64,000 nucleotides of DNA, taken from assembly GCF_030863805.1 (NCBI RefSeq), contig NZ_CP132957.1, positions 1,860,001-1,924,000 of the forward strand. The letters are read 5' to 3'. The position numbers and the translations under genes were made by a program. The notes under the pieces were generated by a model. That model searched no databases. It was given only the letters and a program-made list of their open reading frames with translations, and was not told where the DNA came from. This document shows, one piece after another, positions 56,119 through 64,000 of this stretch; within the stretch, counting starts at the first letter, position 1, and every line of letters starts with the position of its first letter. Origin of the DNA: Kineothrix sp. MB12-C1. GTDB lineage: Bacteria > Bacillota > Clostridia > Lachnospirales > Lachnospiraceae.

Positions 56119-57600
56119 TCAAATGGAAAAGGAAAAGTATGCCGGAATAATAATAAGTATCATAATAATGCCAAGCATGAGCATCATCGGAAAGAGAAGC
56201 TTCGTTCCTGCTTCCTCTCCCAGCTTTTTGGCTACATTTTTTCTTTCCTCAAAGGCACTTATCGTTTCCTGCTGTAAGGCGGTAAGAATACAATTACTTC
56301 CTTTCTTTAAGTTTTGTATGAGAAGATTGCTGAGCTTCATATATTTAGATAGTCCGCATCTCTTCCCAAACTTTTCATAGGCTGTCGCTTCCGGAATTCC
56401 ACTATCTAATTCATAACATGTGATTAACATCTCTTCATATACATAGCGCATGTTATTCTTTTCCTGAATATCCTGTTCCTTTCTCTTTTTATAATTCTGA
56501 GCCGTTCTATAAAAAGCATTGCGTATTGTCATTCCTGCTCCCATATAAAGGGTGAGTTTACTTACAACTCCCGAATAATCTAACAATAACTGCTTATTTC
56601 TCTGATCCACCCTTTTATCCAAATCATTATCTAAGAGAACATAAATACTGACTGCACCAATCCATGCAAGAATGAATAAATAAAAACTATAATCTTCTTT
56701 ATTCTCCTGCCATTGTATCTTCACTCCCCCCTCTCCTTCCACAGATTCAGGCAGTTTCATATTTTCACTATTTCTGCTGATATTCTCCTGCTGCCCCAGG
56801 GCTTCAGTAATTTGTCTTTGCAGTAATTCTTCCTTGGAATAAATAGGAGGGCAAACACGGAAAGCAAATACATGCTCTTCCCTATAGCTGCCGTAAATTA
56901 ATACTGCTGTCAGATTAACTATTTCTCCATCTTCACCCACCTCCTCACAATTAACGGTACCATCCGTATATATAAGTCCGTAGTTATCGCTATCCCACTC
57001 TATTCGGAAGGGATAGTCTTCTACCTCTCCCGGTAAGTTCAATTTTCCCCTCACTTCCTCCGGGGAAATATTATCTCCAAGTATAATACCAGGGAGCGAA
57101 GAGGAAACCTCTTTTGCCAACTGAATGACTATATCTTTTTCATATTCCCTTTCACTTACTGTAAAATTAAAATCCTGCTTATACTCCATTTCACTATCCG
57201 TTATCTGTGCCTGTAAATCGGCCTCAATACTTCCTAACCCATAAGTATTCCTCTGTATATACTTCCCGTCTGCCAATATCCCTTCGCTTAGGCTGCTTAA
57301 ATAAAGAAATAAGGCAAACACATCCCCTGCAAAAACTAAAAGAAGTACGAGGCTAATCTTTTTCATATAAAATTCATCCACACGACTATTAAGGGAACCC
57401 GGGTAAAGCATTGCCAGATAATCTTTCACCTTTCTGAAAGAAAACCGATGGCTATCCCGCATTTTCTTATACAGAAATAGGGCTATACAATCGAAAGGAT
57501 TTCCCTGTACAACGGCTCTCTTTTCACTCTTCCTATGTTTCAAGGCAATACCGTATAGAAGAAAATAGGCAATTAAAACACTCCCATAGATTATTATCAT
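56119..57600 (-). CDS. TadC-like pilus inner-membrane protein with a large inserted domain
   Basis: The 493-residue protein has membrane helices near residues 4-20 and 85-106, then an extracellular domain of about 200 residues (110-310), not part of ordinary TadC proteins. A further helix and a C-terminal GspF-like domain with YSGVVSKLTLYMGAGMTIRNA and GKRCGLSKYMKLSNLLIQNL follow, and it ends in two hydrophobic helices. It is the inner platform protein with TadB. The inserted domain includes GEVEDYPFRIEWDSDNYGL and may contact the wall or the pilin. Start at 57600 after AGGAGG. Confidence 0.82.
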   Translation of the reverse strand: MIIIYGSVLIAYFLLYGIALKHRKSEKRAVVQGNPFDCIALFLYKKMRDSHRFSFRKVKDYLAMLYPGSLNSRVDEFYMKKISLVLLLVFAGDVFALFLYLSSLSEGILADGKYIQRNTYGLGSIEADLQAQITDSEMEYKQDFNFTVSEREYEKDIVIQLAKEVSSSLPGIILGDNISPEEVRGKLNLPGEVEDYPFRIEWDSDNYGLIYTDGTVNCEEVGEDGEIVNLTAVLIYGSYREEHVFAFRVCPPIYSKEELLQRQITEALGQQENISRNSENMKLPESVEGEGGVKIQWQENKEDYSFYLFILAWIGAVSIYVLLDNDLDKRVDQRNKQLLLDYSGVVSKLTLYMGAGMTIRNAFYRTAQNYKKRKEQDIQEKNNMRYVYEEMLITCYELDSGIPEATAYEKFGKRCGLSKYMKLSNLLIQNLKKGSNCILTALQQETISAFEERKNVAKKLGEEAGTKLLFPMMLMLGIIMILIIIPAYFSFSI

Positions 57601-57691
57601 TTTAACAACCGCTCACCTCCTGTATTGCGCAATGTATATATATTTTTCCACATACCTGGCATTCGTTACCGCTCACATACTTCCTCTAACT

Positions 57692-58453
57692 TTATACTTC
57701 AATATGGACAACCTTTCTCGATAGCAATACCGCCATAATATAGACACCCAAGCAGATCGTCATTATGATAATGCCTGGAAGATTATGATATAACACATCG
57801 AAATAGCCTTTTGATGTCACATGAATATATAGGAGAATTCCGAAAGGAACCACATTCATAATCTTTTGCTCCATTTGCTTTGCTGCTAATAGTATCTGAA
57901 TCTCCTTCTCAACTTCCGCCTTTTCTTCTATAACTGTTACACTTTTTTCAATAATTTGTGTCATATTTCCTCCGCTTCTCTTGGCTGCGGCAAAAACCTG
58001 AGCGAATTCCAACACATCTTCTGTCCGGCTTCTTTTGGCAAAATCGTATAATAACTTCTCTAAAATAATGTTATTTCCAAGACCAATTACAATATTATGA
58101 AGTTCTTCACATATAGGGCTGTCTTTGCCATATAGCAGAACCATATCTCCATAAGCCTGGCGAAAGGAATTTTCCACAGAATATCCCGCCTTTTGATTCG
58201 CCGATACGGATAGGATTGCATCCTTAAACTGTTCTTTTATCTCCCTCCTTCTCTTTCTTACCAAGGATTTATTCTTTTCCTTGATATATAAGAAAAACAA
58301 CGGCGAAAGGAATAAAACCGCCCATAATGATCGATAGAAAAAAAGAGAAAGTAACATAATAATTCCTACACCTTCTATCATACTTTTTATCTTATCTTTA
58401 TTGGATATCCTATGATCAAAGAGTAATTCCCGCCGCTTTAAGTTTCTCCACAT
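57692..58453 (-). CDS. TadB-like pilus inner-membrane protein
   Basis: The 253-residue protein has N-terminal membrane segments (about 28-56) and the GspF/T2SSF core FKDAILSVSANQKAGYSVENS, FAQVFAAAKRSGGNMTQIIE, with two C-terminal helices. It partners TadC in the inner platform. The start at 58453 lies behind AGGAGAGGAG and overlaps the ATPase gene by 38 bases. Confidence 0.88.
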   Translation of the reverse strand: MWRNLKRRELLFDHRISNKDKIKSMIEGVGIIMLLSLFFYRSLWAVLFLSPLFFLYIKEKNKSLVRKRRREIKEQFKDAILSVSANQKAGYSVENSFRQAYGDMVLLYGKDSPICEELHNIVIGLGNNIILEKLLYDFAKRSRTEDVLEFAQVFAAAKRSGGNMTQIIEKSVTVIEEKAEVEKEIQILLAAKQMEQKIMNVVPFGILLYIHVTSKGYFDVLYHNLPGIIIMTICLGVYIMAVLLSRKVVHIEV

Positions 58454-59639
58454 GGATAAGTTCTCCTCTCTTCCTAAGCATTCCTATTACCTTACCATTG
58501 CTATCCTCCCCTTCTTCCTCAAACGAATATAAAGACGACAGCTTAATTTCTCCATCTTCAACTCCTGTAACCTCTGCTATCTCCATAACCTTTCTACTTT
58601 TATCCCGAAGACGCCCTAAATGAATGATAAGGTCAATACCGGAAGCAATCTGCTGCCTGATTGCCGGAATCGGCAGATCCATTCCCATTAGTATCATTGT
58701 TTCTAATCGGGATAGCATATCCCTAGAATTATTCCCATGACCGGTTGACATCGATCCGTCATGACCGGTATTTAGACATTGCATCATATCGATAGCTTCG
58801 CCTCCTCTTACTTCTCCCACAATAATTCTAGTCGGCCTCATGCGCAAACTCGTCTTAATTAAATCTCGTATCGTAATTTCTTTGCAGCCCTCTACATTGG
58901 CATTTCTCGTTTCCATTTTCACTATGTTTGAGATATTCCTGATCTGAAGCTCTGCATTATCTTCAATAGTAATAATTCTTTCATCCTGAGGAATGTAATA
59001 GGATAGCGCATTTAAAAATGTTGTTTTACCGGAGCCTGTCCCTCCGCTTATAAAGATATTGTATTTGGCCTGCACCAATTTCTCCAAAACCATACTAACC
59101 TCCGGCGTTAAAGAACCAAATCTAATTAAATCTCCCATCATGACCGGACGGTCCGGAAATCTTCTTATTGTTACAATAGGCCCATTCAGTGCAACAGGAC
59201 TTAGCACCACATTCACGCGTGCACCATTTTCTAATCTGGCATCTACGATGGGCGAGGATTCATTGACGGTACGATTGCAACCTGCAACAATTTGCTGAAT
59301 GACATCCTCTAGCTTTTCTGTGGATTCAAATCTCATATTATAAGCAAACACCCTGCCTTCCCTTTCAATAAATATATGGTCAGGTCCATTAATCATAATT
59401 TCTGTGACACTCGTGTCATCTATAAGTTCTTGCAGAATATCTAACTTCCTTATAGAATAGAAAAGCTCCTGCCTCAGCCGCTTCCTTTCCTCTAATCCAA
59501 TCCCATATCGCTTACTCTCCTCTATCATCAAATGATCGATAATGTCTTTGATTTCTGCATCGGGCATTTCTCTGGAATAATCGATTCTTTCCAGAATTAA
59601 TTCCTTTAGCTTCTTTTTTATTTCATCCTGTCGATTCAT
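58416..59639 (-). CDS. TadA/CpaF-type pilus assembly ATPase
   Basis: From the ATG at 59639 (nine bases after GAGG; overlaps tadZ-like gene by 17 bases) the protein has 407 residues. It carries TEIMINGPDHIFIEREG, the Walker A GGTGSGKTTFLNAL, the Asp box TIEDNAELQI, Walker B RIIVGEVRGGEAIDM, and the His box HDGSMSTGHGN. It is a hexameric motor that powers pilus extension and retraction. All catalytic motifs are intact. Confidence 0.95.
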   Translation of the reverse strand: MNRQDEIKKKLKELILERIDYSREMPDAEIKDIIDHLMIEESKRYGIGLEERKRLRQELFYSIRKLDILQELIDDTSVTEIMINGPDHIFIEREGRVFAYNMRFESTEKLEDVIQQIVAGCNRTVNESSPIVDARLENGARVNVVLSPVALNGPIVTIRRFPDRPVMMGDLIRFGSLTPEVSMVLEKLVQAKYNIFISGGTGSGKTTFLNALSYYIPQDERIITIEDNAELQIRNISNIVKMETRNANVEGCKEITIRDLIKTSLRMRPTRIIVGEVRGGEAIDMMQCLNTGHDGSMSTGHGNNSRDMLSRLETMILMGMDLPIPAIRQQIASGIDLIIHLGRLRDKSRKVMEIAEVTGVEDGEIKLSSLYSFEEEGEDSNGKVIGMLRKRGELIHVEKLKAAGITL

Positions 59640-60633
59640 AAATATCTTCCTCGATAACCTTCTTGACATAAGTGCCTAATTCTCCATGGGTTAGCCTTTC
59701 CAACCCATAGGGCAATCTGTGGAAAACGGGAAGATTCCATTTCCTTGTTTTCACGGCTATATCCTCATAATCAGTCATGCGGAGCATTGCCTCATATTGC
59801 TTCATCTTAGCTAATGCCAATCCATCTTCTTTTGTTATCGTATAAATTTTAAAACATTGCCTTAGTATATCGAACAAACCCTGTATTTGTTCTGACAAAT
59901 CTAAAATCATATATTCATAGTCTGAGATCTCTTCGATTTCCTGAAACAGACGCAGCCATTGTTCCCCGTCCACCATGCTTAGATCCCGGTAGGATACTAC
60001 CGGAGGGATGAAATCCATTCCATTCAGCGACTGTACCATTCCGGCAAACCGATATGCCAACTTTTCCCTCTCACAATTGAAATAGTACAATACATCGGTA
60101 ATATCCACGCAGAACTCTCTATTTAGCAGGAAACTAAAGCCGGAATAGCTTTCGAAGTTCAGATATAATACCCTATGCTTCTTAGCCAATACCTGCCCCA
60201 TAGTCAGGGCAAAAGTCGTCTGCATGCACCTTCTTATAGGTGTATAATTGCCTATAATTTTCATTCGGCTTTTTGTACGCAGTTTCCTTGAAATTCCGCT
60301 TACCTCTCCGCTATATTCCTCCATGATTTCTCTAAAAATTATTTCTGAGGCTTGGTACTTATTAATATTTCTTATACCTTTCCCAATCTCTTCCCCGCCT
60401 TCGTTCAAAAGAATAATCTGGGTGATCGCAAGTTCTTTCACTTCCTCGCTATAGGTATTTTCAGCAATCAATAATACCTCTATTTCTTTTCTGTCGCTAA
60501 ACTTCTTAAGCTCCTCCATATCGGTGAAAGCATAAATTGTAAACGGAAGCACCTCTTTGCTTTCTATGTATTCCATCAAGCGATGAAGATATTTTTCCTC
60601 CCCATCACATATTGCCAGAATCTTTTTATTCAT
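59623..60633 (-). CDS. TadZ/CpaE-like protein with a degenerate P-loop
   Basis: The ATG at 60633 shares its A with the stop of the preceding gene and gives 336 residues. The N-terminal receiver-like half starts KKILAICDGEEKYLHRLMEY. The C-terminal half resembles MinD/ParA-type CpaE proteins, but the phosphate-binding loop reads NYTPIRRCMQTTFAL, without the KGGxGKTT Gly and Lys. So ATP hydrolysis is doubtful. YEYMILDLSEQIQG and YLNFESYSGFSFLL are retained. Such proteins place the Tad machine at a cell pole. The start of the receiver-like half also lacks the usual phosphate-accepting Asp arrangement. Confidence 0.82.
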   Translation of the reverse strand: MNKKILAICDGEEKYLHRLMEYIESKEVLPFTIYAFTDMEELKKFSDRKEIEVLLIAENTYSEEVKELAITQIILLNEGGEEIGKGIRNINKYQASEIIFREIMEEYSGEVSGISRKLRTKSRMKIIGNYTPIRRCMQTTFALTMGQVLAKKHRVLYLNFESYSGFSFLLNREFCVDITDVLYYFNCEREKLAYRFAGMVQSLNGMDFIPPVVSYRDLSMVDGEQWLRLFQEIEEISDYEYMILDLSEQIQGLFDILRQCFKIYTITKEDGLALAKMKQYEAMLRMTDYEDIAVKTRKWNLPVFHRLPYGLERLTHGELGTYVKKVIEEDIYESTG

Positions 60634-61157
60634 TAAAAAAACCATCCCCCTTTTACTAATATTGCACCGAGTAATACCGGAAGTGCAAAATGTATTTTGC
60701 CTTTATTTCTCTCCTTCCTATCCTGTATTTCCTCTTCATATAACTTCCATTCCCTATTCCTGAATACGTCGCAGACATACGACCAAAGATATTCCATGCG
60801 TTGCACAAAGTTCCCTTCCGCAACCATTTTGATAAAAGAAAAAACTGCTCCCATTAGAAATGCTGTCATGACACAAGAGAGAATTTCCCTTGCTGTAAAG
60901 AAACTGCCGATTGCTGATAAAAGTTTGATATCTCCTGCCCCGAAACTTCCTATCATAAAAAGCGGATATAAAATTATAAAAGGAAGTATCATAGATAATA
61001 ATGCATTTAAAATTCCTTCTACTCCGGACTTCCATGCCATATATGACATACCCGTCATAATTATTATAAGAATCCAGCCATTAAAGATTTTATCGAATAG
61101 AAAGTCCATAACTACCGATACAATCAACAGCAAAAAAATAACAAAGATAATGCACAT
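60633..61157 (-). CDS. A24-type prepilin peptidase, first gene of the Tad operon
   Basis: From the ATG at 61157, directly after AAGGGAGCG, the protein has 174 residues. Five or six hydrophobic segments occur, with the catalytic aspartates expected in MDFLFDKIFNGW and in SFGAGDIKLLSAIG (the GxGD site). A charged tail segment (EEEIQDRKERNKGK) interrupts the last part. It is the promoter-proximal gene of the pilus operon and probably cleaves the Flp pilin. Confidence 0.87.
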   Translation of the reverse strand: MCIIFVIFLLLIVSVVMDFLFDKIFNGWILIIIMTGMSYMAWKSGVEGILNALLSMILPFIILYPLFMIGSFGAGDIKLLSAIGSFFTAREILSCVMTAFLMGAVFSFIKMVAEGNFVQRMEYLWSYVCDVFRNREWKLYEEEIQDRKERNKGKIHFALPVLLGAILVKGGWFF

Positions 61158-61290
61158 CGCTCCCTTCCTGCATATAGTAATAAGTATAATAAGATGTTTG
61201 GAAATTCGGAACGGATTGGACAATGACTGAATCTGCTTGTCCTGTTCCTAAGACTGTTACTTCTAAAGATTTGTTTGAACTGTAATCAAA

Positions 61291-61319
61291 ATTATAGTGG
61301 CTAAATTACGGCTTGTCTA
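61291..61319 (-). promoter_or_regulatory. Tad operon promoter
   Basis: TAGACA (61314-61319) and consensus TATAAT (61291-61296) with a 17-base spacer on the minus strand, about 125 bases before the first start. TTTGA-N7-TCAAA (61274-61290) directly follows the -10. The remaining gap to bofA has no other feature. Confidence 0.8.
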
Positions 61320-61355
61320 GTACTTTTGATAAAAAAGTAGAACTTTGTTAATTCT

Positions 61356-61628
61356 CTACAAAAGTGCATATAAATTGATTCCATAAAGTGCGATAAGCCC
61401 CGGAAATCCAAGAATTCCAGACGTCAAAACAGTAATCGGATTGATGCCTATTGCGATAGAAATTCCTTGGGAAACGAGAAATCCATTAAGAAAAAAAGCA
61501 GCCACGGTACCGGTCACTGCACGAAGAATAAAATTGATGACCCATTCCTTCTTTCTGCGGAATGCACTTATCAGGAGAACAATAACACAAGATGCGCCTA
61601 TTATAATCGCGCCTGCATAATGATCCAT
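61356..61628 (-). CDS. bofA: BofA-family pro-sigma-K processing inhibitor
   Basis: From the ATG at 61628 (after AAGGGAG) this is a 90-residue membrane protein. YAGAIIIGASCVIVLLISAF, an AVTGTVAAFFLNGFL segment and the GINPITVLTSGILGFPGLIALYGI block (shown in parts) are typical of BofA. In Bacillus it holds the SpoIVFB protease inactive until engulfment is complete. In Bacillus it follows recR-yaaL; here its yaaL-like neighbour is divergent. Confidence 0.92.
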   Translation of the reverse strand: MDHYAGAIIIGASCVIVLLISAFRRKKEWVINFILRAVTGTVAAFFLNGFLVSQGISIAIGINPITVLTSGILGFPGLIALYGINLYALL

Positions 61629-61781
61629 AATGATACTCCCTTCAAAAATCGTATAACTTTGATTATACAATATATGACCTGTACTTTTTTCTTATTCCAT
61701 GAATATTTGTTTTCATTGTGTCTATACTTAGAAAAAGAGGAAATTTTTGGTGAAATTTTGTTTTCGAAAAGAGGTGTATGA

Positions 61782-62069
61782 ATGAAAATATGCTTTAGTC
61801 AGACTCCCTGCCACAACCAGAATATCAGCGAAAAAGAAATGCAAAGAAATAGTATTTTAGCTGATATAGAAAAAACTCGCTGCGCCTTGGAAGATGCATA
61901 TGCCGGTTTTGACAATGTGACTGATCCTGACTTGATTGACTGCTATATCTATGAGGTGAACTCTGTTCTGAAAAGATATAAATTCTTATTAGAACAGGCA
62001 GCAAAAATTAATTCGCTGCCTGAAGAAGAATTACACCCTGAATCCGCGGTCAATGTTTTGATCGGCTAG
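61782..62069 (+). CDS. DUF2508 (YaaL-like) protein
   Basis: This is the only supported plus-strand gene of the window. GAGGTG lies eight bases before the ATG. The 95-residue product contains the DUF2508 hallmark DPDLIDCYIYEVNSVLKRYK and LLEQAAKI (ILADIEKTRCALEDAYAGFD before it). It is a small helical protein without signal or membrane segment, function unknown. Its 3' end overlaps the opposing fliS gene by 39 bases. The pairing with bofA echoes the Bacillus recR-yaaL-bofA order, except that the two genes are divergent here. Confidence 0.85.
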   Translation: MKICFSQTPCHNQNISEKEMQRNSILADIEKTRCALEDAYAGFDNVTDPDLIDCYIYEVNSVLKRYKFLLEQAAKINSLPEEELHPESAVNVLIG

Positions 62070-62507
62070 ATTCTCATTTAAATTGTTTTTACCGTATGTT
62101 AAACCCGCATATACGGTCTGTACATTTTCCATAACTGGTCCGGACGTATCCATTTCATCGAGCTGCACATAGGCTCCATGAAGACCGTTGATCACCTTTT
62201 CAATGTGACCTAACGGCTCCGCGATATTCCGGACCTCTGCTTTGGCCAATTCTCTGTTCACATATAAGTAAAGCTGCAAGAAATTCATTGCAAGGCTCTG
62301 TTCAAAATTAAGAGAAGCCAGCAACTCGTTGACACATCCTCTCGCTTTGCGTATGGCACCTCTAAATTCCATTCTATCTTCCTTATTATGTGCTTCCTTT
62401 GCTTCCTCCACGTAAGCCAATACCATTTCATATAAAATCGTAATGAGCTGCGTCTTATTCGCTTGTGTGATCCTCAAGGTATATTCTTGTTTCCGTTCCT
62501 TTGTCAT
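62031..62507 (-). CDS. fliS: Flagellar export chaperone FliS
   Basis: The 158-residue protein resembles FliS of clostridia: ITQANKTQLITILYEMVLAYVEEA, a Leu-rich helix ELLASLNFEQSLAMNFLQLYLYVNRELAKA (given in parts), and GLHGAYVQLDEMD-like tail. It is about 25 residues longer than common FliS at the C-terminus. It binds flagellin C-termini before export. It directly follows the flagellin gene and starts after AAGGAGAGG. The last 39 bases are shared with the opposing DUF2508 gene. Confidence 0.85.
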   Translation of the reverse strand: MTKERKQEYTLRITQANKTQLITILYEMVLAYVEEAKEAHNKEDRMEFRGAIRKARGCVNELLASLNFEQSLAMNFLQLYLYVNRELAKAEVRNIAEPLGHIEKVINGLHGAYVQLDEMDTSGPVMENVQTVYAGLTYGKNNLNENLADQNIDRGFRV

Positions 62508-62521
62508 GAACCATCCTCTCC

Positions 62522-63694
62522 TTATTGCAGAAGCTGCAGTACCTGTGCAGGCCTTTCATTCGCTTGCGCCAACATGGACATGCTCGCCTGAGAAATTACT
62601 TGAATCGTCGTATATTCCGTCATTTCTTCCGCCATATCCACATCCATAATTCTGGAATAGGCAGCAGTTACATTTTCACTCGTAATGTCCAGACTGCTAA
62701 TACTATGCTCTAAACGATTCTGGTATGCACCGAGACGGCTTCTTGCGCTGGAAATATATTTAATCGCACCGTTTACACTATCAATTGCTTTCGAAGCACC
62801 ATCTACATTACCTATACTCAAATCTTTAAGACCCATTTCTTCCAAGGCTATCGTAGGAATGCGGATATCCAATGTCTGTCCCTCATTCGCACCGACCTGC
62901 ATGGTCATCGCTCCGATGCCTGTCATATCCAGTTCCAGGTCATCCGTACTGGTAAAATCTACTACACCCGGTATCGTTGCTGTAGACGGTGCCACAACCT
63001 TTATATTAACTTCAAAAGTCGGATCTCCCGCACTGGTAATTTTAATAATATTTCCTATCACTTCGGTTACCTTAGCATCCGTAGGAAATGCCGGCGTTCC
63101 CGAATGATCCGCAACAAAGTTCGTAATGAGATTAGGTGCCAGAGGATCGAACACTACGTTTCCTTCACTATCAAATTCAACTTCTAAATCTGTAATCAAA
63201 TAAACCCCAGGAGTTACACTATCGGAATAATAACCCACTTTTACACCGTCAACATTCGCATAGCCCTTCAAGTCGAAATTACCATTGAGAAGCGGCTGTC
63301 CATTGAACTGTGTATCATTAGCAATTCTCGTAATTTCTTCTTTCAACTGAATGATTTCTTCTTCGATCGTTGCTCTATCCACATCGCTCATCGTTCCTGT
63401 GCTAGCCTTAACAGCGAGCTCATTCATCCTCTGTAAGATATCGTGAACCTCAGCGAGCGCACCGTCGGCTGTCTCAATAACGGAAATAGCATCACTACTG
63501 TTCTGAGAAGCAACGCCGATTCCCTTTATCTGGGCATTCATCTTTTTTCCCATAGCCATTCCAGCCGGGTTGTCCTTCGCTTCCACAACCTTTAATCCGG
63601 AGGACAATCTTTGCAAAGATTGAGAAAGCCTATTATCATTTCTCGTCAATGCATTATTGGCAATCATAGCCGGAGTATTATAACAAATTTTCAT
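62522..63694 (-). CDS. Flagellin
   Basis: The 390-residue protein has the conserved D0/D1 N-terminus (NNALTRNDNRLSQSLQRLSS and VVEAKDNPAGMAMGKKM) and the C-terminal helix pair (ARSRLGAYQNRLEHSISSLD, ENVTAAYSRIMDVDMAEEM and AQANERPAQVLQLL). The central part (about 150-290) is a variable surface domain. The first residues MKICYNTPAMI differ from the common MRINHN opening. It polymerises into the filament outside the cell. It follows the preceding gene by two bases, with AAGG upstream. fliC/hag type. Confidence 0.95.
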   Translation of the reverse strand: MKICYNTPAMIANNALTRNDNRLSQSLQRLSSGLKVVEAKDNPAGMAMGKKMNAQIKGIGVASQNSSDAISVIETADGALAEVHDILQRMNELAVKASTGTMSDVDRATIEEEIIQLKEEITRIANDTQFNGQPLLNGNFDLKGYANVDGVKVGYYSDSVTPGVYLITDLEVEFDSEGNVVFDPLAPNLITNFVADHSGTPAFPTDAKVTEVIGNIIKITSAGDPTFEVNIKVVAPSTATIPGVVDFTSTDDLELDMTGIGAMTMQVGANEGQTLDIRIPTIALEEMGLKDLSIGNVDGASKAIDSVNGAIKYISSARSRLGAYQNRLEHSISSLDITSENVTAAYSRIMDVDMAEEMTEYTTIQVISQASMSMLAQANERPAQVLQLLQ

Positions 63695-63696
63695 AA

Positions 63697-64000
63697 TTAG
63701 AACCCTTCACCTTTCTGTATATAGCCGATAAATATCTTAGCCGTATCGTATAACTTCTTCGTGGGCACTTCTTGTCCCTTATTATTTTCTTCCGAGATAC
63801 CCTTTTCTCTCTTCCATTCCTCTGCCCGAACGGCTTCCGTCAAATCTATTTCCTGATGATAGATATAATTTAAGCTGCTTATGCTAATTCCGGATTGCCC
63901 TAATGCTTCCTCAAACTGCTTCCTAGATTGACTGAGCACTTGAAGGCCTTCCCTATGGTCGCATATTACGTATCCGGACATTTGATAACCCACCAAGCCT
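63697..64000 (-). CDS. C-terminal part of a flagellum-linked protein (runs off the window)
   Basis: The frame is open to the window edge, so the start is unknown; in-frame TTG, GTG and ATG codons occur near the edge. The visible ~100 residues contain GLQVLSQSRKQFEEALGQSG and ISSLNYIYHQEIDL, a pattern reminiscent of the C-terminal helix-strand unit of hook-length control (FliK-like) proteins, followed by a charged linker and KKLYDTAKIFIGYIQ. Its stop lies two bases before the flagellin start, so it is in the flagellin operon. Identity is tentative. Confidence 0.5.
   Translation of the reverse strand, partial: GLVGYQMSGYVICDHREGLQVLSQSRKQFEEALGQSGISISSLNYIYHQEIDLTEAVRAEEWKREKGISEENNKGQEVPTKKLYDTAKIFIGYIQKGEGF

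Noticed and set aside
61700-61781. TGAATA...CTATACT upstream of the DUF2508 gene as a sigma-G-type promoter
   Set aside because: Only the -35 fits; the -10 differs from the sigma-G pattern.

Overview
The window looks like a chromosomal segment of a low-GC, spore-forming, flagellated Firmicute. Lachnospiraceae is the best fit. The reasons are genes for sporulation (spmA, spmB, bofA) and flagella (flagellin, fliS), a FASII operon built on fabK, the Firmicute cluster yaaR-holB-ricT-trmN6-rsmI, ISLre2 and YesM/YesN-type signalling. Species cannot be named from what is visible. Nearly every gene is on the minus strand; the one clear exception is a small DUF2508 (YaaL-like) gene at 61782-62069.

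Layout from left to right (transcription runs right to left). 1-3 kb: end of a HAD phosphatase gene, a lipoprotein histidine phosphatase gene broken by a triplicated 10-bp repeat inside its catalytic RHG codons, and an ISLre2 element. 3-12.4 kb: a galactoside module with mglB-mglA-mglC, then a membrane-anchored sugar-binding protein, a YesM-type kinase and a YesN-type regulator, then two tandem cytosolic esterases. 12.6-19.7 kb: an AAC(3)-family acetyltransferase, spmB, a small unknown gene, a Cache-domain chemoreceptor, an aldehyde dehydrogenase, a Gfo/Idh/MocA oxidoreductase and spmA. 19.8-26.8 kb: the fatty-acid operon acpP-fabK-fabD-fabG-fabF-fabZ-(second flavin reductase)-fabH, driven by a near-consensus sigma-A promoter whose -10 abuts a FabT-like palindrome.

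27-28.8 kb: a choice-of-anchor-A-type protein without a signal peptide, carrying a 139-residue Pro-Cys tract with 35 cysteines. 28.9-38.6 kb: rsmI, trmN6, ricT, holB, yaaR, a guanylate-kinase-like gene, pyk, a PLP amino-acid decarboxylase, an HD protein and an L,D-transpeptidase. 38.9-45.6 kb: an rRNA operon in the order 16S-5S-23S followed by tRNAs Asp, Val, Thr, Tyr, fMet, Phe and Lys. Three sigma-A-like promoters precede it, and complementary stems flank 16S and 23S. The 16S gene carries a self-folding extension of about 100 nt at the tip of helix 44, the most striking item in the window.

45.8-51 kb: tRNA-Ser, plsC, a two-subunit class I fumarase, a HIT protein, a flavodoxin-fold/SCP2-like fusion and a rhomboid protease. 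51-61.3 kb: a complete Tad/Flp pilus locus, with an FHA protein at its distal end, two A24 prepilin peptidases, a TadC with a large inserted domain, a TadZ without an intact P-loop, and a TadE-like protein ending in two putative zinc-binding repeats. 61.3-64 kb: bofA, the DUF2508 gene, fliS, flagellin and the end of a further gene. Several intergenic gaps hold related GC-richer short repeats.
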